Below, in pieces: positions 1-6,072 of a stretch of DNA of 6,104 nt. The translations under genes and the position numbers were made by a program. The stretch covers positions 1-6,104 of the forward strand of contig CAJWSE010000067.1 of the NCBI GenBank assembly GCA_913046275.1, written 5' to 3'. Each line of letters begins with the position of its first letter. Positions within the stretch are counted from its first letter, which is position 1. The stretch is from an uncultured Phycisphaerae bacterium (lineage in GTDB: Bacteria > Planctomycetota > Phycisphaerae > Phycisphaerales > SM1A02). The notes under the pieces are model-generated. The model made no database searches and was not told the origin of the DNA. It saw only the letters and a program-made list of their open reading frames with translations.

Positions 1-975
1 TTCGTCTTCAGGAAAAGCATCTAATCCGGTTACTGGAGTGGTCGTATTACCATGTACCAAGAAGCTCAATAGGCCCGGAATTGCTATTCCACCTTTGACG
101 GTTTGTGTTTCTTGATTCGGCCAACCAAACAAATATGCGTCGCCGATATCAGTTTGAAATTGTGCTTCAAATGCAGCTAACTTCGCTGGTTGTGTTACAG
201 CAACTTTTTTTGCTTGAAAGTGACCTGTCCCAAATGCAAACAAACTAAATGCAAACGCAACACATAAGCCAATTTTAAAACACTTTTTCGCAAAATCGAC
301 ATGCTGATTTTTTAAGAGATACCACGCACTAATAGAACATGTCATAAAGCCGCCAAGCAACATGCATCCAATCAGTGTATGCGTTAGCCTGATGACACTC
401 GAAGGATTAAATACCATTGCCCAAAAATCCGTAATCTCTGCCCTAAGCATCGGTGCGTTATTAACAACTGTTTCGACTACGTGAAAACCTGCGGGAGTTT
501 GCTGCCATGAATTTGCAACGACAATCCATACTGCACTAAAACAACTCCCAAGGAAGACCATAAGTGTGCTAAAGAAATGAACTCTTGGAGAAACCTTATG
601 CCAACCAAAAATTAAAATTGCAAGAAATCCGGATTCAAGGAAGAATGCAAAAATACCTTCAGCTGCTAAGGCCGAGCCAAAAACATCTCCGACGTAGGCG
701 CTGTAGGTTGCCCAATTAGTCCCAAACTCAAACTCCATTACAATACCTGTCAAAACACCAAGGGCAAAATTAATTGCAAAGATTCTGGTCCAAAACATTG
801 AATAATGCTTCCATCGCTCATCCCTTGTCTTCAACCAAAGAGCTTCAATAATCACCATAATCAGACCTAAACCAATGGTAATAGGCGGAAATAAGTAGTG
901 AAACATTATTGTAAATGCAAATTGAATGCGACTAAGAAACTCAACATCTAGATTTGCAATCATGAGTTCCATCAT
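1..975 (-). CDS. cydA: Cytochrome bd ubiquinol oxidase subunit I (CydA), N-terminal 325 residues, cut by window edge
   Basis: CydA is the haem-bearing membrane subunit of the bd-type terminal oxidase, which oxidises quinol and reduces O2 to water. Translating the minus strand from the ATG at 975 gives 325 codons without a stop, running off position 1. Diagnostic residues, numbered from that ATG: H26 in a [11 protein letters not shown] stretch (E. coli haem ligand H19), E106 and E114 in [12 protein letters not shown] (E. coli E99/E107), H199 in [11 protein letters not shown] (b558 ligand H186), and K265/E270 in KLAAFE, the quinol-site pair (E. coli K252/E257). At least five hydrophobic segments are visible. 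The C-terminal part, including the expected Met ligand of b558, is outside the window. The sequence ends in GLDAFPEDE, which suits the short-Q-loop subfamily, but the loop cannot be seen fully. An in-frame stop lies at 1002-1000, so 975 is the earliest start. ATGs at 972 and 963 are also possible, and none has a well-placed Shine-Dalgarno. cydB would be expected downstream, beyond the left edge. Confidence 0.96.
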   Translation of the reverse strand, partial: MMELMIANLDVEFLSRIQFAFTIMFHYLFPPITIGLGLIMVIIEALWLKTRDERWKHYSMFWTRIFAINFALGVLTGIVMEFEFGTNWATYSAYVGDVFGSALAAEGIFAFFLESGFLAILIFGWHKVSPRVHFFSTLMVFLGSCFSAVWIVVANSWQQTPAGFHVVETVVNNAPMLRAEITDFWAMVFNPSSVIRLTHTLIGCMLLGGFMTCSISAWYLLKNQHVDFAKKCFKIGLCVAFAFSLFAFGTGHFQAKKVAVTQPAKLAAFEAQFQTDIGDAYLFGWPNQETQTVKGGIAIPGLLSFLVHGNTTTPVTGLDAFPEDE

Positions 976-986
976 ACTGCAATTAG

Positions 987-1007
987 AGTTTGAATTCCTT
1001 CAAAACT
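987..1007 (-). promoter_or_regulatory. Small hairpin with GGAA loop in the cydA leader
   Basis: Read on the cydA strand, a six-base stem TTTGAA/TTCAAA closes on a GGAA loop, which fits the GNRA tetraloop consensus. A single bulged base allows two further pairs at the base of the stem. The loop holds the only AAGGAA, a Shine-Dalgarno-like sequence, in the leader. It lies 19 nt from the ATG at 975, too far for ordinary use. It could be a translational control hairpin, a DNA operator, or chance in AT-rich DNA. Confidence 0.3.
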
Positions 1008-1027
1008 GCTTTATTGACCCCTATATA
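999..1027 (+). promoter_or_regulatory. Candidate sigma70-type promoter for the WXG100/FtsK operon
   Basis: TTCAAA at 999-1004 (4 of 6 matches to TTGACA) and TATATA at 1022-1027 (4 of 6 to TATAAT) are separated by the ideal 17 bp. This would start transcription near 1034, giving a leader of about 65 nt that carries the palindrome at 1073-1088 and the ribosome binding site. The -10 element is itself palindromic (CCTATATAGG, 1020-1029), so it could also serve the cydA direction, although no good -35 is seen there. Planctomycete promoters are poorly defined, so this stays weak. Confidence 0.3.
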
Positions 1028-1072
1028 GGTTTTTTTACTGGAATCACTGGCCATTAAAAAGGCACATAGGTA

Positions 1073-1088
1073 TCCTTATATATAAGGA
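1073..1088. promoter_or_regulatory. Perfect 16-bp palindrome over the ribosome binding site of the first operon gene
   Basis: TCCTTATATATAAGGA is perfectly self-complementary, and its right arm holds most of the Shine-Dalgarno sequence of the 90-aa gene (AAGGAA, 1084-1089). It could be an operator for a dimeric repressor sitting just before the start codon. Base pairing in the mRNA could also hide the ribosome binding site, but a true hairpin needs a loop and leaves only about six pairs. A shorter relative, CCTATATAGG, lies at 1020-1029. Confidence 0.4.
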
Positions 1089-1089
1089 A
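1084..1089 (+). promoter_or_regulatory. Ribosome binding site of the 90-aa WXG100-like gene
   Basis: AAGGAA lies 9 nt before the ATG at 1099 and fixes that start. It is one of only two clear Shine-Dalgarno sequences in the operon, the other serving the 70-aa gene, and it is embedded in the 16-bp palindrome. Confidence 0.7.
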
Positions 1090-1098
1090 GTAGTAATT

Positions 1099-1371
1099 AT
1101 GGCAAAAGCAATAGCAGATCCAGAAGAAATCCGACGTTTCGCGCACGACCTCAAACGGTTTAACGATGATTTAACACATCAGCTTCAATTGATGCGTTCA
1201 AGAATGTCGTCTCTATCACAAAGTTGGCGAGATCAAGAGCAACGTAAATTCGAAGAAGAATTTGACTTTACAGTAAAAGCAATGGATAGATTTGCAAAAT
1301 CATCCGCAGAACAAATTCCATTTCTTCTACGTAAAGCTCAACGCATAGAAGAATATCTTCAACAAAAATAA
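1099..1371 (+). CDS. WXG100-like small helical-hairpin protein (ESAT-6 type), 90 aa
   Basis: This 90-residue protein has the size and plan of the WXG100/ESAT-6 superfamily: a charged first helix (about residues 8-36), a central turn and a second helix (about 46-88). At the turn sits W43-R44-D45, a W-x-D variant of the W-x-G motif, followed by the F51-E52-E53 pattern common after the turn in this fold. There is no signal peptide, cysteine or membrane segment. Known WXG100 proteins are dimeric substrates and structural partners of type VII secretion, recognised by an FtsK/SpoIIIE ATPase, and such an ATPase is encoded three genes downstream. The C-terminus RIEEYLQQK does not contain a Y-x-x-x-D/E export signal. 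It is the first gene of the operon, has a good ribosome binding site, and is followed after 3 nt by the 199-aa gene. Fold assignment is fairly secure; secretion is inferred. Confidence 0.8.
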   Translation: MAKAIADPEEIRRFAHDLKRFNDDLTHQLQLMRSRMSSLSQSWRDQEQRKFEEEFDFTVKAMDRFAKSSAEQIPFLLRKAQRIEEYLQQK

Positions 1372-1374
1372 AAT

Positions 1375-1974
1375 ATGGCAAAAGCAGCAAATGTTCGTTC
1401 CCTTGAAGCGCTTCGTGAATTTCGCGTATCTCTTATCAAATTTATTGACAAGTCAAAACGAGCCATTGCAACGAGTGACTCAGAAGTTATGCGCACACAA
1501 ATATGGCTTGAATCTAATCAACCAATGCATTGGAAACGCGAACTTCGTAAAGCAGAAGAGCAACTAAATCAAGCAAAAAGCGAATTATTTAGAGCAACTA
1601 TTTCACAACCTGACAATCCAAGAGGACCAACAGATCAAGTTCGAATGGTTCGAAAACGAAAAATAGAAATTGAAAATGCAAAAGAAAAACTTGAACGTAC
1701 TAAACGATGGTCTCGAATATTTGAACAAAGCACAAACGAATATCGTGGCGCAATAGCACCACTTAGCTCTGCCTTAGATGGCACAGCGCAGAAGGCTGTG
1801 ATTCTTATAGAACGATCCATCAATCGCCTTGAAGAGTATCTACAAGGAAATAAAGCCAACCTCGAAGAACTCGAACAAATAAACAACACAAAGTCAATTT
1901 CTCGTAAAGGCGAAGATAAGGAATCTACTGATGAGCATGCAAACAGCGACAGCCCAGCTGACAAAAGCGACTAA
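1375..1974 (+). CDS. Conserved-type alpha-helical coiled-coil protein, 199 aa, unknown function
   Basis: No characterised family is recognised, though it resembles (from memory) uncharacterised proteins found near FtsK-like ATPases in planctomycetes. It is soluble and almost wholly helical: helix about 6-32, a segment with W44 and W53 (WLESNQPMHWKREL), a basic coiled coil about 54-78, a Pro/Gly turn near 80-86 (PDNPRGP), a long Arg/Lys/Glu helix about 88-135 with W112, then another helix about 137-168. The last 30 residues are polar and probably disordered (Ser, Asp, Glu, Lys). R151-L-E-E-Y155-L-Q157 resembles the C-terminal RIEEYLQ of the 90-aa protein. The gene starts 3 nt after the previous stop without a Shine-Dalgarno, so translation is probably coupled. 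Its last 44 nt overlap the next gene. A substrate-partner, chaperone or adaptor role for the downstream ATPase is inferred only from position. Confidence 0.85.
   Translation: MAKAANVRSLEALREFRVSLIKFIDKSKRAIATSDSEVMRTQIWLESNQPMHWKRELRKAEEQLNQAKSELFRATISQPDNPRGPTDQVRMVRKRKIEIENAKEKLERTKRWSRIFEQSTNEYRGAIAPLSSALDGTAQKAVILIERSINRLEEYLQGNKANLEELEQINNTKSISRKGEDKESTDEHANSDSPADKSD
1918..1922 (+). promoter_or_regulatory. Ribosome binding site inside the 199-aa gene, fixing the start of the 70-aa gene
   Basis: AAGGA lies 8 nt before the ATG at 1931, within the coding sequence of the preceding gene. It supports this start over the in-frame ATGs at 1937 and 1982, and hence the 44-nt overlap between the two genes. 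Confidence 0.6.
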
Positions 1975-2143
1975 AGCATTGATGTATCAATGGGACGTCA
2001 CTGCAAGTCAATGGGACGACCCAGTAAGCAAACGCATTGAAGATCAACATATAAACCCTCTCTTAGAATCAGTAAAATCTGCGATTAGCGCCATGGAAAC
2101 GATGGGAGAATCGGTTGCAAAATCAATAAATGACTGTTCATGA
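1931..2143 (+). CDS. Small WXG100-like protein, 70 aa
   Basis: This is a very small, helical, soluble protein. Its centre carries W28-D29-D30 followed by K34-R35-I36-E37-D38, which aligns position by position with W43-R44-D45 and R49-K50-F51-E52-E53 of the 90-aa protein. It can be read as a shortened member of the same helical-hairpin family: helix about 5-24 with W21, turn at 28-31, helix about 32-66. Usual WXG100 proteins have about 100 residues, so 70 is short. The ATG at 1931 is chosen because of the Shine-Dalgarno at 1918-1922. The start overlaps the 199-aa gene by 44 nt in another frame, and 38 nt separate its stop from the ATPase gene. It is probably a second substrate, or one half of a heterodimer with the 90-aa protein (inference, by analogy with EsxA/EsxB). 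The penultimate residue is its only cysteine. Confidence 0.72.
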   Translation: MSMQTATAQLTKATKALMYQWDVTASQWDDPVSKRIEDQHINPLLESVKSAISAMETMGESVAKSINDCS

Positions 2144-2181
2144 CGAGCTACAATGCGCCAAAACCTAACTAACACTTCTCC

Positions 2182-5100
2182 ATGTCTGATTCACTACTTA
2201 AACACCAAAACCAGCAAATAGCCAATCTGATTCGACTTATAGATGAAACCTCATCTCAAGAATCAGAGTTGCTGACTCGTATTGAACAAATGCGAAAAGG
2301 TGCAGAACTGAAAAGAAAGTCATCTATTGAAGAGTACACGGACTCATTTCAAAATAAACAAGAAGAAGTAGCTAAACGAAAAGAAGATTCTCTTTTAAAT
2401 ATTAAAAATCGAAGAGAACTTGAACCTAAAGTGCTTGAAGAAAAACATGAACAACGTGTAATTGAAATAAATTTAAATGCTGAAGAAATCACAGAGAGAA
2501 CTGAAGCAAAACTAAATGAAGCAATTTGGCTTTCAGAATCTCTATATGAAGCCGGCATTATGAAGCCGCGCGAAAAAGCACAAAAAGAACTTGACACTAT
2601 TGAAGAGACGAAAGTTCGACTTGATACACTTTGCGAAGAAGCGCCTCGCACTCTCACAAAATTGCGGCAAAATCTAGCAAACAATTTATCAGGTGAATCC
2701 CTAGCGATTAAATTTCCAATGCACCACTATGTTACAGAAGCTGAAAAAGCGCTAAAAGCAATCCAGTCTGATCCAAAAGCAAAATGGTTTTCTGGAATAC
2801 GCCCATTGTTTATCGTTCTCATAGTGACATCGGCTTCGATAGCAGCTGCAGGCGCAATTACAGACTGGACAATGAACATGCAATTCTTTAGCATTCCATT
2901 GGGAGCCATGCTTGTTTCTGCACTTATGCTCTTTATTACATTTGCATCAGGGAAAAATTCAGTACGAAAAAAATATACGGAATTTAAGGATCATGTCAAT
3001 CTAGCAAAACAAGTTCATGATGTTACGGTTAAAGAAATTGACGAGGAGAGAAGAGCAAAAGAGCAAGCACTTCTTAAAACTCGTGACGCTGATATAAAAA
3101 AAGCTGAAGACAAATATAAACCAAAACTTACCGAAGTTGATCGACTTATTCAAAAAGATTTAGCTAAAGAAAAAGAACGATTCGAAATCGTTGCAAAAAA
3201 ACTCAAGGCAAAAATTAAAGAAGATGCAACGAATGCCGCCACTGAGCACGACTCAATGATGGAGCAACTCAAAATAGAGGAAAAAAAAGAAAAAGAACGT
3301 ATCAAAACTGAGTTTGCTAACACGATGAGCTCCATAGAAAAAGAGCTCCACGAGTCTATGAATTTGATCACAAAACGTTGGACTGCAGAACTGCACGCAT
3401 TTGATCAAGATTCAAATCAACAAATCCGCGTGAACAATGAAGAACATCCTCCTTGGAATACTGATTGGAGCGATTGGCGTTACAGAACAGACTCATCAAG
3501 CTCTACCGTTCCACTTGGTTCCATTGAAGTAAATCTAGAAACTATTGCTGGCCCACTTCCAATAAGCGAACCACTCAACTGCACAATTGAACAAATTAGA
3601 AAAATACCATGCTGTTCTTCGCTCCCTAGCGATACTTCCATACTTGTACAGTCATCTGGAAAGCATCGAAATCAAGCCATTTCTTTGTTGCAAAATTCAG
3701 TCCTCCGCGTGCTTACTGCAATCCCGCCTGGGAAGGTTAAATTAACGTTAATCGATCCTGTCGGCTTAGGCCAAAGCTTCGCACATGTTCTACACCTTGC
3801 GGATTACGAAGAATCTCAACTGTTAGATCGAGCTTGGACTGAACCAAGACACATTGAAACACAGCTTGCAAGATTAACTGAACATATGGAAACGGTCATT
3901 CAAAAATATTTACGGAATGAATTTCAAACCATTGATGAATACAACGAACAAGCAGGTGAAATTGCAGAACCCTATCGCTTCCTTGTCATTGCAGATTTGC
4001 CTAACAACTTCTCTGAAAATGCTTCCAAACGATTATCAAGCATCATTACAAGCGGCGCTCGATGCGGAGTGCATGTCATAATTCATCAAGATACTTCATT
4101 ACCACTTCCTGCTGGAATTGATGACGACACACTAAGGAGAATACCTCTGCGATTCTTCGAACACAATGAAGCCTTTTCTATTGATGATGATGTACTCCGC
4201 AACCTTCCTCTTCATCTTGCAGAACCCCCTTCTGAAGAAACTTCAACAATGCTTGTAAAACAGATTGGTGAAGCAGCTGACAAAACACACCGTGTAGAAG
4301 TCCCCTTCTCTGTCATTGCTCCTCAAGAAAGTGAGCAATGGTCTAGAAGCACAAAAGACAAAATAGCAATTCCACTTGGCAGATCTGGCGCAACAAAATT
4401 ACAAAATCTAACACTTGGCCGAGGAACAGCTCAGCACGCATTAATTGCAGGAAAAACTGGATCCGGCAAATCTACTCTTCTACACGTTCTTATTACAAAT
4501 CTAGCTCTATGGTATAGCCCCGATGAGGTTGAGTTTTATTTAATCGACTTTAAGAAAGGTGTTGAGTTCAAATCATACGCAACTCAGAAATTGCCGCACG
4601 CAAGAGTAGTCGCTGTGGAAAGTGACCGAGAATTTGGTATCAGCGTACTGCAAAAGATCGATGAAGAACTTAAAAGACGTGGCGAATTGTTCCGCGATAT
4701 AGGCGTACAAGACATAGCTGGTTTTAGAGAGAAATCAACAGATCCGATGCCACGCATTCTACTCATTATTGATGAGTTTCAGGAATTCTTTGTTGATGAC
4801 GATCGGGTTGCACAAGAAGCAAACTTATTACTTGATAGGTTAGTTAGGCAAGGTCGTGCGTTTGGAGTCCATGCGATTATGGGCTCACAAACTTTAGATG
4901 GCGCATACACTTTAAGTCGATCGACAATGGGACAAATGGCTGTTCGAGTTGCCTTACAGTGTTCTGAACAAGATAGTTATATTATCCTTAACGAAGATAA
5001 CGCCGCAGCCAGATTGCTTTCCAGACCAGGCGAAGCAATCTACAACGATGCCGCCGGAAATGTAGAAGGCAATAGCCCATTTCAAATTGTTTGGATATCA

Positions 5101-5979
5101 GACAAAGATCGGGAAAAAGTACTATCACGCGTTATTGAACGCGACGCAGATATCCAACGTGAAATGATTGTGTACGAAGGCAATCAGCCACTCTTCTTAG
5201 AGAATAATAATGCGTTTAATTCTGTTAATTCTATGCAAAAACCATTGTCGGCAAAGGCATGGCTCGGAGGCGCCATGGCAATTACAGAAGATACTTACGC
5301 TAACTTCCGTAAAACATCAGGAAGTAATCTCGTAATTGTAGGCCAGCAAGATGAAACAACCACCACACTAGTGAACAGTTCAATAATTTCTATAGACAGA
5401 CAATACAACCAAGGCAGCGCCGAATTCATAGTCCTAGATGGGACTCCACAAGACGCAGCTCATGCATCAACTGTTTCTACGAGTATTGCATCACTCTCAA
5501 ACGAAAAACAAATGGTTGGAGTTCGAGATGTAAACAATATCATGACCTCACTTCATGAGGAGCTGAAGAAACGACTTAACGATGAGCACCGAACTTCGCC
5601 TGCTATATATCTTGTAATTAATGCGCTACATCGCTTCCGTGATTTAAGACGAAATGAAGATGATTATGGCTTTAGCATGGGAGGCGAAGATAAGCCAAAG
5701 ACTGCAAGCCAAATTCTCGGGGAATTACTAAAAGAAGGCCCGCCACTTGGCATCCACGTAATTGTGTCGACTGATACTCTTGCGAATCTCAATCGCACTT
5801 TTGATCGACAATCTCTTAGAGAATTTGATATGCGAGTACTCTTACAAATGGGCGCGAATGATTCTACAAATCTCATTGATTCGCCAGACGCATCAAGGCT
5901 TGGCATGCATAGGGCTTTGCTCTATAGCGAAGAAACTGGTACAATAGAGCCCTTCAGGCCGTATGCTACAAAAGCATAA
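2182..5979 (+). CDS. Membrane-anchored FtsK/SpoIIIE-family ATPase, three RecA-like domains, EccC/EssC-like, 1265 aa
   Basis: Domain order: N-terminal coiled coil (about 1-190), membrane hairpin (about 207-227 and 235-255), second coiled coil (about 258-415), Trp-rich linker (W425, W429, W432), then three ATPase-like units. The middle unit is canonical: Walker A GKTGSGKST with K763, LIDFKKG at 787-793, Walker B LLIIDEF with D864-E865, FGVHAIMGSQT at 894-904 and RVALQ at 922-926 followed by DS. The first unit has no P-loop (LVQSSGKHR near 488-496), AD-L-P at 604-607 in the Walker B position, and CGVHVI at 628-633. The third has GQQDETTTT at 1054-1062 and I-N-A at 1146-1148 for Walker B, but keeps LGIHVIV and RVLLQ-x4-DS. 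Three such domains after two membrane helices match type VII secretion motors EccC/EssC. DNA-translocating FtsK has one motor domain and a C-terminal gamma domain, which is absent here. The start at 2182 has no Shine-Dalgarno. It lies downstream of two WXG100-like genes, suggesting a protein-export motor; the substrate is inferred. Confidence 0.93.
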   Translation: MSDSLLKHQNQQIANLIRLIDETSSQESELLTRIEQMRKGAELKRKSSIEEYTDSFQNKQEEVAKRKEDSLLNIKNRRELEPKVLEEKHEQRVIEINLNAEEITERTEAKLNEAIWLSESLYEAGIMKPREKAQKELDTIEETKVRLDTLCEEAPRTLTKLRQNLANNLSGESLAIKFPMHHYVTEAEKALKAIQSDPKAKWFSGIRPLFIVLIVTSASIAAAGAITDWTMNMQFFSIPLGAMLVSALMLFITFASGKNSVRKKYTEFKDHVNLAKQVHDVTVKEIDEERRAKEQALLKTRDADIKKAEDKYKPKLTEVDRLIQKDLAKEKERFEIVAKKLKAKIKEDATNAATEHDSMMEQLKIEEKKEKERIKTEFANTMSSIEKELHESMNLITKRWTAELHAFDQDSNQQIRVNNEEHPPWNTDWSDWRYRTDSSSSTVPLGSIEVNLETIAGPLPISEPLNCTIEQIRKIPCCSSLPSDTSILVQSSGKHRNQAISLLQNSVLRVLTAIPPGKVKLTLIDPVGLGQSFAHVLHLADYEESQLLDRAWTEPRHIETQLARLTEHMETVIQKYLRNEFQTIDEYNEQAGEIAEPYRFLVIADLPNNFSENASKRLSSIITSGARCGVHVIIHQDTSLPLPAGIDDDTLRRIPLRFFEHNEAFSIDDDVLRNLPLHLAEPPSEETSTMLVKQIGEAADKTHRVEVPFSVIAPQESEQWSRSTKDKIAIPLGRSGATKLQNLTLGRGTAQHALIAGKTGSGKSTLLHVLITNLALWYSPDEVEFYLIDFKKGVEFKSYATQKLPHARVVAVESDREFGISVLQKIDEELKRRGELFRDIGVQDIAGFREKSTDPMPRILLIIDEFQEFFVDDDRVAQEANLLLDRLVRQGRAFGVHAIMGSQTLDGAYTLSRSTMGQMAVRVALQCSEQDSYIILNEDNAAARLLSRPGEAIYNDAAGNVEGNSPFQIVWISDKDREKVLSRVIERDADIQREMIVYEGNQPLFLENNNAFNSVNSMQKPLSAKAWLGGAMAITEDTYANFRKTSGSNLVIVGQQDETTTTLVNSSIISIDRQYNQGSAEFIVLDGTPQDAAHASTVSTSIASLSNEKQMVGVRDVNNIMTSLHEELKKRLNDEHRTSPAIYLVINALHRFRDLRRNEDDYGFSMGGEDKPKTASQILGELLKEGPPLGIHVIVSTDTLANLNRTFDRQSLREFDMRVLLQMGANDSTNLIDSPDASRLGMHRALLYSEETGTIEPFRPYATKA

Positions 5980-5990
5980 CCTGAATGCGA

Positions 5991-6064
5991 GGGCCATTAG
6001 CTCAGTTGGCTAGAGCGCTTCGTTTACACCGAAGAAGTCACAGGTTCGAGTCCTGTATGGCCCA
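5991..6064 (+). tRNA. tRNA-Val (anticodon UAC)
   Basis: A complete cloverleaf can be drawn. The acceptor GGGCCAT (5991-5997) pairs with ATGGCCC (6057-6063), and A6064 is the discriminator. The D stem is GCTC/GAGC (6000-6003 with 6013-6016). The anticodon stem CTTCG/CGAAG (6018-6022 with 6030-6034) holds loop TTTACAC with anticodon TAC at 6025-6027, which reads valine codons. The T arm is ACAGG-TTCGAGT-CCTGT. CCA is not encoded (TTG follows), so it must be added enzymatically. The gene begins 11 nt after the ATPase stop with no terminator between, so it is probably co-transcribed with the operon, or has a promoter inside the end of the ATPase gene. Confidence 0.97.
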
Positions 6065-6072
6065 TTGGTACA

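Larger units (their letters stand above)
976..1098. promoter_or_regulatory. Divergent intergenic region between cydA and the WXG100/FtsK operon
   Basis: This 123-bp AT-rich region separates the divergent starts of cydA (minus) and the secretion-like operon (plus), so it must hold the upstream control of both unless the start signals lie inside genes. It contains two palindromes built on TATATA (1020-1029 and 1073-1088), a hairpin near cydA (987-1007), a T7 run at 1030-1036, and a 5-bp direct repeat ACTGG at 1037-1041 and 1046-1050 (9-bp period). No convincing small gene or RNA was seen. That regulation is shared between the two units is an inference from the geometry only. Confidence 0.55.

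Noticed and set aside
1020..1036. CCTATATAGG followed by seven T, like a terminator
   Set aside because: The palindrome has only ten bases with no room for a loop, so it cannot form a stable hairpin. It also sits between divergent gene starts, where a terminator is not expected.
1635..1964. 109-codon open frame on the minus strand
   Set aside because: It lies wholly antisense to the 199-aa gene, its protein is Ser/Arg/Phe-rich as expected from the complement of Glu/Lys-rich coding sequence, and it has no plausible start signal.
2349..2684. 111-codon open frame on the minus strand
   Set aside because: It is a shadow of the coiled-coil part of the ATPase gene; Ser/Phe-rich composition mirrors GAA/AAA codons on the other strand.
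5762..5947. 61-codon open frame on the plus strand inside the ATPase gene
   Set aside because: It is in another frame within a conserved ATPase domain, with no ribosome binding site and no recognisable protein character.
2182..5979. Chromosome-partitioning DNA translocase FtsK
   Set aside because: There are two rather than about four membrane helices, the coiled coils are unlike FtsK, there are three ATPase-like units rather than one, and no C-terminal gamma DNA-reading domain is present.
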